A stretch of 64,000 nucleotides of DNA from Lanius collurio (GCA_020086605.1 JACBWW010000004.1:40765819-40829818); one strand, 5' to 3'. Numbered from the stretch's first letter, positions 38,901 through 51,737 are shown. Made by a program: numbers and translations. Notes: generated by a model not told the origin, from the letters alone.

Positions 38901-41900
38901 ACTTTCTTTTCTATCATGCTCCCATGTTTATCTCTAGTTTTATTCTTCATCAGACCTGTCCCACCCAGCATAGACACATTCAGTCATCTCTGCCCTGAAG
39001 CTCATTTACTCTCTTGCCTACTAAATTTGCATGAAATTCCAGTGTTTTGGTTTTGGGTGACATCCTAGAATTAGTACGACCCAGGTGTCACAAGGCCATT
39101 GTCTCCCTTTGCTGAAGGCAGGAACATTTCTATTTGAAAGCTTTTTGCTTTTTCACCTGTGGAATTTGAATTGCAGTGCACCCTGTGGACATTTCAGCTT
39201 TGTCAGCTTGACTGTTATTAAGCTGTGATCATTTATCATCATTGGCAATGATTTTATGTCTAGGGGTTTTTTTGAAGCAGGTACTGCAGAACATTTATTG
39301 GTAAACTGCTGTGAGAATGCAGAAACTTAAGATATATAATTTATTAAGTCATATTTATGTAGTAGTGGTTTATGGTGGAAGGATGTGCTGAGAGGAAGTG
39401 TTTGAGATGACCATTTATTTTTAGATGAGCCAGAAGTCTTTGTTTCCATCTCATTTGAGGCTCTGGCACAGAATGATTGAGGATCTGCAGAAACCCAAAA
39501 GCTTTTTACCATCTAATGGCAAGAAAGAGTGTGTAAATAAAACTGACAAACATAAAAATGCAATAAACTACAACTGTTTCATGAATTTATAACCTGAAGG
39601 GGCAAAGTAATAAAAAAGCTATAAATTCATGTCAGTCATGTGCCTTTATTAAGAGCTACTAAGCAATAATACACATAAGGGGCAGTGCAAGAATGAAAGT
39701 GTACGTGAATGCTTTCCATGAGCATTGGCTGGGACTTGCTAAACTGAGATGATTTGATTCTTCATGCTATCTGTGTATTTGACCACACATGGGGGTTTAA
39801 TGTCTCTGCGCCAACATGTTTTTATAATAAGGAATAAAAAAATGCAATATGTAATTTTAATTAATAAGGATAGATGAGTTAATTTCCAAATTACCTCAGG
39901 GAGGATTGTAAAGCTTCACAACCTGACCTTTGGAGAGAGAAACATCTTTTCTCTCATTTAGGTAACAGGGTAAAGGAGGGATTTTTGCTGTCTGTGGTGT
40001 TTGTTCTGGCTGCTGCACAGGGTAAGTTTCCCTAAGAGTCATTTGGCCGGGATGCATATTCTAGGATAGGCTGGAGTGAACTTTGAGGATGCCTCTTCCC
40101 TTCCAATGACAAATGAAAGAGAGTCTGGGCAGGGGAATTTGAGCTGAGATACAAGTTGCCCTACCTCTAGGCATCTGGGGTCCACCTGTAGTCAGGAGAA
40201 TTCTGATCAATGCCATTAATGGTATCCAGGGAGCTGTTCAGCTGACCAAAGACAGGCTTACACCATGGTGAGCCACTTAATTTCTAGACACTACTGGCAG
40301 CATTGACATCAAAAGTTAGGCGAACTGAATCCCTAGATAACTAAATGCTGGTTGTATAGACTGGAGCTCAGAAGAAATATTTCCAGTCTTCCTTTGTTGT
40401 ATCCTGGAGCACTCGATAGAAGAAGATGAAGTTTAATCTAGAAATCTGTGGCAGTTCAGAAGTGGTGGCAGTACTTACATGACCAGAGGACTACATGGAG
40501 GGAGCCCTTACTCATTGTTTGGACAGTCCCAGAGGGAATGTTTATACTCATTTTCACATCACAGTCTCATTTCCTCAGATCCACAAAATAGAAAAATAAA
40601 ATGTGCAAGCAGGGGAGTCTGTGGGCTCTCCTGTCTGTATGTTGCAGCAGAGCTGCTGATCACAGATCTGTTTGAATGTGTTTATTCCAAAGGATCTGAA
40701 ATGCTTCCATAGCAGATACTTGGTTAGTGATAAGAAGGTACTGTAATGTTTCCTTTGGGCATAACTAGTGCAGAAAAAAAGATTATTTGAGGTGGCATTC
40801 ATTACTGATGGCATACTGCCCATGCTTGGAAGTGGCTTGGGATACAAGCAATTGTGTATAAATAGCCTCAGATGTGCTATTGCATAGCAAAGCCTAATAT
40901 AAATAAACAATCATTAAAAATTGCTAACATAAAACAAGGGAATAATCTTTGCTTTCTCTTGTACTCCTACCCAATTAGAATAGCTTTCTTGACAAGGCAT
41001 TTGAGCTATTGAAGTGAGAGATGCTATTCCAGACATAATACTGATTTTGTTGCAAGGGACTGCTTACATGGAATTTAGGCAGTTGAGATGGTAGTAAATA
41101 CTTTGTTTGCTTGTACAAATATTATTAACAATCCATTAAAAAGAATCCATAAAAGATTCAGAATGTGTTTTTCTTAGTTTTCTGATGGAGTTCAGTGAAA
41201 GAAGATGAGCTTTGTGATGTGAGGCTATTAAGGTGTGATTATTGCTCACAAGCCTGTTATTGATCAGAGGATCAATACTGAACATGTCAGAAATCCTTAC
41301 TATGACCATGTGAGCTGCTTATTGATGGTACTGTTTAAAAAAGACGTTCCCTGTAAGCCAATTGTGGTGTACAAGTTTGGTCATTTTCCCCATCCCCCTG
41401 AAAAGTTAAACCTCAGGACATGAGATACTGTGTAATAAGTCCTACTGCTTCCCAAAACCTTTCTGTCCCTGCTCCCAATGGGCTCAATTCCTGAACAGGG
41501 CTTGAGCTCCTCAAAGAGTTGGACATGCCAAAAATCAGCCTGAGAGTCCTACACTTTTTAGAGAGAGAGAATAGTGGGAAGGGGCTTGGATATTTGTCTG
41601 TGCTCAGGTGTTGTCAGCAACTGGGCAGAAAGAGCAGGTTTCAGGCACAGCATTGGTGGTGGGACTGAGGAAGGGAGTGCTGCAGTGCTGGTGTTCCCAC
41701 TGAGCCTCACCTCCAACCCTCTGCTGTCAGCTGTGGGGTGGAGAGCAGTGTTTGATAGCGACCCTATATGTATACACATCCTTCTTGACACTGGCACTGG
41801 CTGCTGAGTACACTTCAGAAAGCTGAATGGGAGCAGAGAACATGGCATAGCTGCATTGCTGTTGGAGGAATTGGAGAAGACCTGTTTTGTAGACTCTGTG

Positions 41901-42427
41901 TTTGCAGAGGTCTCCATGAGGAAAATTAGCCATAATCACAATGGAATACATCAGCACAATTTGGGATGTGAGAAAGGATGCTCAGAATCAGCCTTGGTGT
42001 GTAAAAAGCCAGGTGTATTGGGAAATACTACCTGCCCTCAAATCCAGGACTGAAACTAGAGGTTCTTTTTGTGGTCTGACTCAACTTTCAGAATTTAGCT
42101 TCTGCCACTGTGCACTGCAGGAGATTCTTTGTTCAGAATATTTAATCAAATACTGGTTTATAGAGTGAAGACTTACTTTCTGAAAGCTTTTGTGAGGGAG
42201 GGCATCACCTTTAGCTGTTGTCTGGTTGGGTTTTTTTCTACAGTATCAGCAGTTTTCTTTTTTAAATTCACAACTAATTTTGCATTTCAGCTATACTATC
42301 TATGTTCACTATGGATGTTTCTATAGCAACCAGCCTTATGCTATCTACATACCTCTATGGACGGATTAAATATGCAATATAAAATGGGGTTTCATTTTAT
42401 TTTTCTGCAGATTGTGCTTGTTACAAC
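29931..42427. other. Long non-coding stretch, no gene seen
   Basis: About 12.5 kb without recognised exon, RNA gene or young mobile element. The 152-codon minus frame at 32646-33104 has no domain and no initiation or splice context. Some AT-rich blocks with homeodomain-type cores (for example about 30180-30370 and 39800-39900) could be conserved regulatory sequence, but conservation cannot be judged from one genome. Confidence 0.55.
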
Positions 42428-42511
42428 ATGTTTTAAAAACTTTCAAGTAATATGAAATAGAATGACCATCTCTGTCATCTTTGTGTTCTGTAAGGAGCCT
42501 GTTTGTTTATC
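42428..42511. repeat. 84-bp dispersed duplication, copy 1
   Basis: This segment recurs at 45255-45338 in the same orientation with only two differences (A/G changes near the left end: AAAAACTTTCAAG here, AAAAGCTTTCGAG there). The remaining bases, including GAATGACCATCTCTGTC and GTAAGGAGCCTGTTTG, are identical. Flanking sequence is unrelated on both sides. The origin is unknown. Confidence 0.97.
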
Positions 42512-45254
42512 TTTGTTTCTTATGGGACTCATGTCATCTTATTTCACTACTGTTTACTCTAAACCCATCCAGTACCTCCAGGGGAGAGAAAAGCACTAAA
42601 GATACCAAATAATCTGGACTTTATCTAAAGCAGGAAATCTGTGCTAAACCAGACTTCTCTGGAGTCAGTGTTTGAGGCCTATTATTCTCAGTTTCTCTCA
42701 GCATCTCATCCAAACGGTTCAGGTAAAATTCTCCATCAGCAGTCTCCTTTACAGAAATCACAGGGTTTGTGTTGTATAAAACCCCAAACTTTACAATTAT
42801 GTTTGCTTCTATTGCTTTCAGTATTTAGTGCTATGTATGTGCAGACAGGTGACTATAATTGCATCTAGAGCTCCAGATCTGGTCTTCTCCCAGTTCATGC
42901 TACAAAGTAATTTTAAAAGTTATTTTTTGCTGTAGGGATGGGACAGAACAGAGACTCCTGGTCCCACCCACTTTTCTTCCACTGCTGCTTCTTTGTTAAA
43001 AGATTGTCTTCATTTGATGGATTCTGATTCCAGACCCTATGCATCTATTCCTCATTACAATTATATCTATTTCATTACTGTAATCCTAGGTGGATTTAGA
43101 AATTACGTTTGAGGAGCAGATGAAAAAGCTTTAACACTTTCAGTTTGGCAGCAGTTAAAGCTAGAACCTGGAAAGAGTAGTGGTAGTGTATTCATCCCTT
43201 TTCCTTTTCTAACTCATGCGTTTGCTCTGTTTCAGTAAGTTGTCATTAACTCACTGCTTTCTTCATAATATTTAATTTGAATTACAGTGTAGGCAAATTG
43301 CCAGATTAGATGCTTGTGACACTGATAATCACCACTTTTTAATATTCTTTGATCATGTTTAATCTTTTATCAGCAGTGCTGCCTTAATAGGTCATTCTCA
43401 CCTGTTGTATTTCTGCAAGTTTTTACATCCTCAGTGACAGAGCTTTGCAGCACAGGACAATTCAGTGCACTACAAAAGGGCCTAATTAAGGTCAGTGGCA
43501 ATTAAGCACATTCTTTTATTGCTGAATAAGGATGCAGTTGAGCACACATTTAAGTGTTTCAATGAATTTTGAGCCAACGAAGGGAAACCATCACTTTTTA
43601 GGTTGGGAATATTAACTCATAAATGTTGTGGTTCTCTTATTCTGTACCTGTAGTTGATAGGTAGCCATGATTTGGAGGAGCAAGTGTGCAGGAGAATGCT
43701 ACTCATAAAACAGCAGGGATTACCTGAATGACTCTTTATTCACTTTTCCATTAGTGGGGTGTCAGCATGAGATTCTATCTTTTGACATCTTCAATTGTCC
43801 CCAAATTTACTTTAGGTGTATGAGACTGCAATTTAGTGGTGGAACTCAACTGAGAAAGAATAATGAATTTCTTAAGGCTTAAGTTCCTGAGGATACCCTG
43901 AGTTCACCAGGATAACTGAAAAAGCAGCATTTGAGTGTTTTCCATTATTGACAGTATGAAAAGGAATGCCCTTCCTGTGATGTTTCTTTGCCCACACAGT
44001 CTACAAATAGGACCTCAGAGCTCCTTTTAAGCTTGATAAAATCCCTTGGTATTTGTCAGGCTCGCACACTGTGTGGAATATTCTAAAACAAAGCCTGTTT
44101 GTAGGAGAGAAGGGTCTAAAGGGAAGGAAAACAACAGCATGAGCTATTAATACATCTTTCTTCTAGCTTTTGACAAGACACAGTGGAGTTAGAGGGCAGT
44201 GAGGGCATGAATGTCACGCTGGCAGCCAGAACACAGCTTGGGATTGTAGCACTCCGTTACCTGTGTTCATGTAACAGTTGCTTGGCTGTCATGCAGGATA
44301 TCAAGTTCAGGCTCATGGAAGATGGCACAGCACATCTACTTTGAAATTATATTGAATGCTACACACTGTGTTGCACTACTGACAAGACACTGGCTTGTAA
44401 AGGAGAGGCAGACAAGATATTAATTCAGGAGAAAATGTCCAGTGGGACATTCAGGCTGGGTCCTTGGCTGGTGTTGCTCAGGGTGGTGACCCATCAGACA
44501 TGCTGTTGACACCAACTGGGGATGCAGGCCTGCAGCTCTTAGAGGTCTTTGGCTGCTGCTTCTCTACATAGAGGCCCATACTGCAACATAAGTTGTTGGT
44601 ATTCTAAACTAATTTTTAAAGGAAGTGAAAAGGAAGTGAGGTGGTAGGGCCAAACAACTGTTTTCCTAGAGTTTTTAAATTTTTATTGCTTATATGTAGA
44701 GCTGATGAGACTGGTATTTGAAATACTTTGTGCTTTACTCAGTTATGCAGTTACCTTTCCCCTTCTCCCTTCCTGAGAGGGAAGAGGCTAAATAGGATCT
44801 GCATACTGACAGGAAAAGAAATACAGCATTTGTAGGTCCAGTGGATCTGAAGGAGATAGGTATTTTGAATTTGTTTCTAAAGTAGACATATTTGATGAAT
44901 GAAACAGATCTTTAAATTTTATTTTGAAATAAGCTATGCATTCATTGATACAAAACTAAGGATATGATATGTAGGTAAGGAGAAACAGGGATTTAACTAC
45001 TTCATTGGTGTCTGTCTATAACCCTGTCTCCAAAAGTAGGCTGATGCCAAGTCAAACAAGCAAGAAAAAAAAAAATCAAATTAAAACTGTAAGTGAACAT
45101 TTAAACAAGTGGGGGAAGAGGGTGAAGTAAGGAGAACAAATGCCCATAATGTTGAAAAGGTTTTATCTAGCTGAGTACCATAATTTTGGTCATGGTTGCT
45201 TAGGGATGCTTAGAGGGAATGTAAGAAAAAAGGAGGGACAAGACAGGACAATTA
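42512..45254. other. Non-coding stretch, no gene seen
   Basis: No exon or young repeat recognised. The block 43210-43570 (with CTAATTAAGG, CACCTG and AATTTGAATTACAG) looks like candidate regulatory sequence by texture only. Confidence 0.55.
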
Positions 45255-45338
45255 ATGTTTTAAAAGCTTTCGAGTAATATGAAATAGAATGACCATCTCT
45301 GTCATCTTTGTGTTCTGTAAGGAGCCTGTTTGTTTATC
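45255..45338. repeat. 84-bp dispersed duplication, copy 2
   Basis: Matches 42428-42511 at 82 of 84 positions in direct orientation, 2.8 kb away. Its right end lies close to the old CR1 fragment beginning at about 45400. Confidence 0.97.
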
Positions 45339-45399
45339 CTCCCATTAATAGTTTAAGGTCTTCCCCTGCAAGGGCTGCAAGTAAAATACAATTTATAGG

Positions 45400-45650
45400 A
45401 AATGCTGGGATACCTTGCCCTTATTTGATTTGTGTAATCCCTTTTTGAACCTGCATATATTTCAACATCCACAAAACTCTGTGGCAATGAATTCCAGAAT
45501 TTAATTAAATGTTTTTTGAAAAAGTACTTGACTTTACTGGTTTTCAACCTGCAGACCAAATAACCTCTAGTTTTTTTAATCTTAAGAAAAATGAATAAAG
45601 ATCCTCTATTCACTTTTCTTATCCCATATTGGGGTTTAGGGAGTGCTGTT
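45400..45650 (-). mobile_element. Ancient CR1/L3-type LINE fragment
   Basis: The phrase AACTCTGTGGCAATGAATTC followed by AGAATTTAATTAAATG, AAAAAGTACTTGAC, a 'tttcaacctgc' and CCTCTATTCACTTTTC reads as the reverse complement of an old amniote CR1 3' region ('ctctatggcaatgaattccacagtttaatta', 'gaagaagtactt', 'cctattcactttct'). It is heavily worn and non-coding. Confidence 0.65.
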
Positions 45651-46420
45651 GTTCCACTATCTTCACTCCCGGGAGTGTGGTCCCTGCTACCTGATCTTTT
45701 TTCAAGTGTTTTTTTTCACTAGTTATTTTTAAATTCTTTCTAAAAGGAAATAGCTCAGATCATGGTCATTTTGGATGGAGTTTTTGCCTCAATACTCTAA
45801 GGGTAGAAATGTGCTTCTACCATCCCATACTTGTTAAATGTCAGACCTCTGGCTGTGGAGCACCACAGCCTCTGTCTGCACTTGCTCACAGGCTCCTGCT
45901 TCTCCCAGAGAAGATTCTTGATTCACTTGATTCTGTTAATAGAGATAAAGATTCCATTTCCACTTCCTCTCTGTGTGTAGCTGTTGTGGTTTGACACTGG
46001 CCGGGCACCAGGCACCCATGAGAGCTGCTCACTCACCCTCCCCTGCCACAGCTGAGTAGAGGAGGGGAACGGAAAAAAAATTAACCAAGGCTTCATGAGT
46101 GAGATAAGGACCAGGAGAAACATTTAAGGGTGAAACAGGCACAACTTCAGTTGCGAAGTGACTCTATTACTAACAGAATCAGAGGAGGATAATGAGAAGT
46201 AAAATCAGCTCTTAGAACACCTTCCCTCCCCAGCCCCTCCCTCCTCCCCACCACAGGGAGACAGGGCCTGGGGGTTTGGTCAGTTCATCACCGAGATTCT
46301 CTTTGCTGCTCCAGCAGAGGAGCCTTCCCCTGTGAGGCCGTGGGTCCCTCCCACAGGACACGGTTCTCCTGAACTTCCCCGGCGTGGGGCCGCTCTCAGG
46401 AGCAGCAGCCTTACCACACC

Positions 46421-46584
46421 TGCAGTAACGTGAGCCCCTGCCAGGGTACACTGCCCCCCAAAACTGCCGTGAGCCCCTCCCGGGGCACACAGCCCTCCCA
46501 AAACTGCTGTGAGCCCCTCCCAGAGCACACAGCCCTCCCAAACCTGCCGTGAGCCTTTCCCAGGGCACACAGCCCTCCAAAAAC
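46421..46584. repeat. 40-bp minisatellite, four units, inside the LTR
   Basis: A first 44-bp unit (46421-46464) is followed by three 40-bp units starting at 46465, 46505 and 46545, each reading TGCYGTGAGCCYYTCCC and then GCACACAGCCCTCC. A partial fifth unit starts at 46585. The units differ at several sites, so this array is older than the one downstream. Confidence 0.93.
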
Positions 46585-46740
46585 TGCTGTCCCTGGCTCT
46601 CTCTTTCCTCGGGGTGCAGTTCCCCAAGGACAGGCTGCTCCAGCCTGGAAGCAGGGCCCTCTGTCTCCACTGGATCTCCCACTGGAACTCAGCCTCCTCC
46701 AGGCATCCACCTGCTCTGGTGTGGGCACCCCCCCACAGGC

Positions 46741-46980
46741 TGCGGGTGGATCTCTGCATCCCCCATGGATCCCCAGGGCCTGTGGGTGGGTCTCTGCATC
46801 CCCTGTGGATCCCCAGGGCCTGTGGGTGGGTCTCTGCATCCCCCGTGGATCCCCAGGGCCTGTGGGTGGGTCTCTGCATCCCCCGTGGATCCCCAGGGCC
46901 TGTGGGTGGGTCTCTGCATCCCCCGTGGATCCCCAGGGCCTGTGGGTGGGTCTCTGCATCCCCCGTGGATCCCCATGGGT
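46741..46980. repeat. 40-bp minisatellite, six units, inside the LTR
   Basis: Six consecutive 40-bp units start at 46741, 46781, 46821, 46861, 46901 and 46941. The core is TGTGGGTGGGTCTCTGCATC followed by CCCCGTGGATCCCCAGGGCC. Units 3-5 are identical, so the array expanded recently. Because 40 is not a multiple of three and the unit lacks stops in several frames, long repetitive open frames appear on both strands. Confidence 0.98.
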
Positions 46981-47344
46981 TGCAGGGCCACAGCTGCTTC
47001 ACCATGATCTGCACCACGGCCTGCAGAGGAACCTCCTCCCCCTCCTTCTTCACTGACCTTGGTGTCGCCATGTTGTTCTCCCTCACATGTTCTCACCTCC
47101 TCCTCTTCTCTGACTTGAATCCACAATCTTGTGACTTTGTTTTGCTTTTCTTCTTAAATATGTCATCACAGAGGTGTTACCAACCTCTCTCACGGGCCCA
47201 GTTTTGGCCAGCAGCATGTCCACCTTCAGAGCCATCAGACATTGGCTCTGCCGGACATGGTGGGAAGCTTCCAGCAGCTTCCTCACAGGATCCGTCTTTG
47301 TGGCCCCTCTGCTACCTAAAACCAGGCCGTGCCAAACCAATGCA

Positions 47345-50300
47345 CTAGTAGAAAACAACATCAACTTAAGTGTGCCTAATATTACAAGAACATTTGCAGG
47401 ATAATGTTCACATCACTACTTTGATACTTAGATGTTGTTTTCTTTCATTGTATACTTTAACTCTGTACTTGGTGGGGGAAGCATATTCATGCATGTGGGA
47501 TTGAGTGAGCCCTTCTGGTTTAAGTATGTAGAGACTGGGAGAGAAAAATCCTCCAAGGGAGTCCATTTAACTGCAGAACAGCAGGTCATGTCTTCCACTT
47601 GGATTCTGTTATCAGTGAATTTCTTGACACACAAGGAATTTTTTTTTAGCTAAAAGAGGAAGTGTGATGAGTAGATCCTGATCAGATACAATATGAGAAG
47701 CCTCAATCAGATGCATTTTCTCTGTTATAAAACCAATAAAAAACCCTACTTAAAGACGCCAGCCCCATTATCATGAACAATGAGTCAATTTCTCCTGCAG
47801 TATTTTAAGTGTGTAGCTGTAACTTCAGAGTAATTTTCTCCACCAACAGGCATATATCCAAGGCTGTTTGGGATTACTTTGATTATCATACTGTAAGATC
47901 ATTTCTAAATGTAGTCACCGAAGCCTGAATAATTTATTTTCTAGCCCATTAGAACAATTTGGAGGATCTAATTCCATAGGCAGCTTTTTTGCCAAGAGAG
48001 CAAGCGCAGGTGTCTGTGTATCTCTTGGGGAAGAAGAGACAGATAATCTCTGCTTGTAGAGTAAGACACCTACTGTACTGCTTGACTCTGCTCCATAAAT
48101 GCCTGTGAGCAATTTGTCTTGAGCAGAATATTCTGCTACTTCCACAGCCAGTTGCAAAGTCCAGAGCTTGTAAAGAACCCAATGTTTGTGTCTTTTGCTC
48201 ACAGTTTTGCAGCTCAGGCACAGATGTGCCAAACAGCCTGTTCAAGATTTACACTGAGGTCTTTCTTGGAACGAAAACTTGTCTTGAATATCCTATGTCT
48301 TGGAGATGTCACATATTCTGGTGCCCACTGTTTTGATCTTAGAATAAAAGACTATGCAAAAATCTATGCAATATTTATTGGGAAAAAAATGTTAGAGGGA
48401 ACTGCATTTTGTTTCTGGTTTTGCCATTAGCTACCTTGCTTGCAAGAGAGTGGATTATAATGAAAAATTAGGCCAAATAATGTGTTAAACATTTCAAAAG
48501 GGAATATTAAAAAATGCTATTGTCAGTAGCCTGGCATCTTTGAAGTTGACTTTTTTTTTTTAAATTTTAAAGTCAAGTCTGCACTCACCAAATGTAGTTA
48601 ATACAGACTCTCATTTGGCTGCCAATACATCAGGTTTAAGATGTATTCTTCTCTCTAATTTTTTTGTGTTAATGTTTTCTCTCTTAACTGTGACAACATC
48701 ACTGTTCGTGTGGAAGCCCCTGAATTGTCAAAAGTAGCCCTGTTAATGGTTTTGGTTTTGTTTAATTTCACATACCAACAAGCCTGGAAAACTGTCAAAA
48801 CTTATCATTTCCTCACTGTGCTTCCAACTCTTTGACACAAAAAAAAAGGACTGAGAGTTTAGGATGGCATAAGGAGAGAAAAAGTGGAGGAGAGGGAACA
48901 TCATAAACAACTATTTTAAATTATCCATGCCTTAAATACCAAGAGGAAGAAGTAAAAACAAGATGTGTAGCATAGAACCAACTACAACTGTTTTCTCTTG
49001 GCTCTGATCCAGAATAAGTAAATGTAATGCCTCTAATCCCTGGGTCTCAGACTGGGAATTACATTGCAGTTCAGTTCAGAATGGAGGGCGGAGGGGACAG
49101 GGAGCAAGCTTTTTGAATGTGTTGGAATGGAAAACATTCGGCTATTGTTGAAAAGGCTCCAGTGATGTCTTGGTGGGTCTTGCTTCTTTAAACATGGGAA
49201 CATGGTTCTTTAAACACTTCCTTAACCAGGTGCTTGCATGTTAAAATGCCACTAGATGGAGACTTGCAGGTGTGCTTTGCTCCCTGGTGAAAAGGCGGGG
49301 TTAAAGAGCAGTTTAGACTAGAGTTAAGAATAGCCTCCGTTTCCCGGATGTGCCTGGGGTGACAGCTTAGTAAATTTATTTGGGGATCGTGAGTGGATGT
49401 TCTGGTGTGGGAAAAGGAACACGGCTGAACTGAGGTAGAGCAGTCTTCAGTGATGTGTGCTAATATTGTGAAATGCAGTTGGAGCCAGATGGTTTAATGT
49501 TCACAGGATTCCTTTGTGCGTTTCAAGGTTTGGTCAGTCAACCTAAGGAAGAGCTGTGCATTTTGTCTTCAAAAATAGGAAGATAATAAGCTGCCAGAGA
49601 ACAGAGTATCTCTGAATCAAGGGCAGTGTTGTGAGATACTCCTGCTGAATAACTGACCTGAAATATTCATCCCTGATCTAAATGGCTACAGCCCCAGTTG
49701 TGGCGTTTTGCTTGAACTGTGTCCTGGTTTTGTAATGTTTTGTGCCTCAGGTGAATTTCCAATTTCTGCAAACACGAATTACTTTGGAGTCAGAAAATAC
49801 TGAATTCGAATGTCCAGGCAACTATTTCTCAAGCATTAAGCATTGTGCATCATAAAGAATTCAGTGGATGATGGAAGAACAGGCAAGCAGGTCTTGCCTT
49901 TACAGCACCCTGAGACCCCACCTCCTGTAGTACATGTGATAGTTGTAGATGATGGTATCACTCAAAGCAGTGTAGCAGCATGGGGAGCATGAAAGGTGAT
50001 GAAATAAGCTGCCTTGTACAGGTGCTGTTATATTGCTTCAGAACAAAGAACTGAAGGTAACAGCTGAATGTATAGCAAGGTCATGGCTCTGCTGCTCTTG
50101 GGCATTGCCTTCATTAGGGTTAATTGGGCTGTTTGAGCGGCCTCCCTTTGCCTGCAGCTCCAAGGCCGGTTTTGAGGCGAACATCCTCCAAGCTGAAGAG
50201 GCACAAGAGTACTTCTGCTTTCCATCCCACTCCTCAGCCAGTTGAGTGCTATTCCTGACTGTATTTCAGCATTCTGACCAGTTTGGTTTTAGCTTGGGTG

Positions 50301-51737
50301 TTTGCCACCTCTCCTTCGATGCCATTCTGTTTTTCAGTAGACCTTCAGTTTTATGCCCTCTTTAAGGAATTTATTCCTAATTGATTCCTTTTTTTTTTTA
50401 TCTTGGGCCATGATGATAACTTTTCTTTATATCCCCTCCCTTAGCCTAAATTATTTTCTGTGGGTTACCTTCTCTAAGTATTTCTCCCCCTCCTCTCCCT
50501 TGGTTATTCTTCAGTCAATTTGGATGGTGTTAAAGATTATGCTCTGTAAGTGGGAATAGAGAGGAGGTCTTTCCAGTGTATGTGGTCAGGGCATGGACTG
50601 TCCCTCCTTGTAGAGGGTACTTGGGAAAGGTTGAATACAGTGATTCCTGGAATATGAAAAGACTCCTAAATGAGGCATTTTGAGTCCCCCTGTGCTGGAG
50701 TTCACTTTCTCTCAGTGGGAACACATAGGTTGGTGCAGCTGAGGTACATTGCAGTGAGGTATAGTTTGGTTCCTTAGCTCTGAACAAAAGAGACTGGTTT
50801 GCAGCTGGGGTGAGGAGACCTGCCTTTATTGTCCTTTATTTGGGGAGGAATTCAGTGACATTAAGAGACAACCTTAGTAATTAGTGTAAGTAATTGCTTT
50901 GGCTTTTGTGTTTCTCCTCTGTGTTTCATTTCTGAGGTTTAGCTCTGCCCCAGGATTAGCTCTATCTTTTTCCTTCCCTGGTTCATGAGCTGCCTTATGT
51001 TCATCCACTCTATGCAGGTATTTAGTGGATATGCTTCTGCATATGTCTGGCTTACTACTCTAGGAACACAGTTTCTTTCCAAGTCTCTAATTGATTGGGA
51101 TAATAAAGTGCAATTATAAACTCAATAAAAATTGGTTTTTTTTTTAAAGGGAGAGCAGGAAAGAAAGAAATGTAAGTGATGCTGTGCTGTGTGACTATAA
51201 TAATGGAAAATCGTCTTTGCTTTACATTCTAAATGCTCTCTTGTTTCCAAGGGAGGCTTGACCTTAGACAGAAACTAAGTAAGAAGTATGAGGTGTCCTG
51301 CCAGGGGGATGCTAGGCAAGATTTGTTTATGGCATGTGTCAGAGATGAGAGACAGTGTATTGGGATGGGGAAGAATGGGAAATCGAAAATGCTTCAGCCA
51401 TTCTGGGCAGCTCTGTAACCTACCTAAATAGGAGATGGATTTTTTCAATCCCTTTGAGAGCTGAACTTTTGGGAATTTATCCTTTACTCAATGTCTGCTT
51501 TTCCATTAGAGAGCAAAAGACCTGGTTTCTGAGGCTGTGTCTTGGATTTAGGAAGTCTGTGTCTTCTTGTGTGTTGCATCTTACTGATGACTTCTCTATA
51601 ATATTTTTTTTTCTTTTTCCTTTGTTTTTCCTACTGGAAGTGCAACAGTGAGAGATCATTTCTTATTAGCTGTGACTGCTGGTTTGCTCTACTGCCATAT
51701 TGACATGGATTAATATCTGGGGTTTCTTGGATACAAT
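47345..51737. other. Non-coding stretch upstream of the TSPAN4 exon
   Basis: Probably TSPAN4 intron. I looked for an exon ending in the tetraspanin N-terminal motif (LLFW followed by GT) and did not find one. The CTCF-like site at 49249 is listed separately. Confidence 0.6.
49249..49262 (+). promoter_or_regulatory. CTCF-like motif
   Basis: CCACTAGATGGAGA matches the 14-base CTCF core CCASYAGRKGGCRS at 12 positions; it misses C at position 12 and S at position 14. Single motif matches of this quality occur by chance, so occupancy is not implied. Confidence 0.3.

Larger units (their letters stand above)
45982..47344 (-). mobile_element. Solo LTR, ERVL-type, about 1,363 bp, with internal minisatellites
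   Basis: Starts TGTTGTGGTTTGACAC and ends GTGCCAAACCAATGCA, near-perfect inverted termini. Internal text (GGTCAGTTCATCAC, CCTCCTTCTTCACTGACC, TCTCACATGTTCTCACC, CTTCTTAAATATGTCATCAC, GGGAAGCTTCCAGCAGCTTC) follows in order a long LTR I recall as abundant in neoavian genomes. Minus orientation is inferred from the worn polyadenylation-signal position near 46165. The flanking 5-mers (GTAGC and CTAGT) share only TAG, so the target duplication is decayed or the ends are off by a base. No gag, pol or env sequence remains. Several overlapping long open frames on both strands come from the repeats inside and are not genes. Confidence 0.9.

Noticed and set aside
46509..47348. 279-codon + strand frame over the second LTR
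   Set aside because: It reads the same 40-bp repeats as frames on the other strand; open frames in many phases at once are a product of the repeat.
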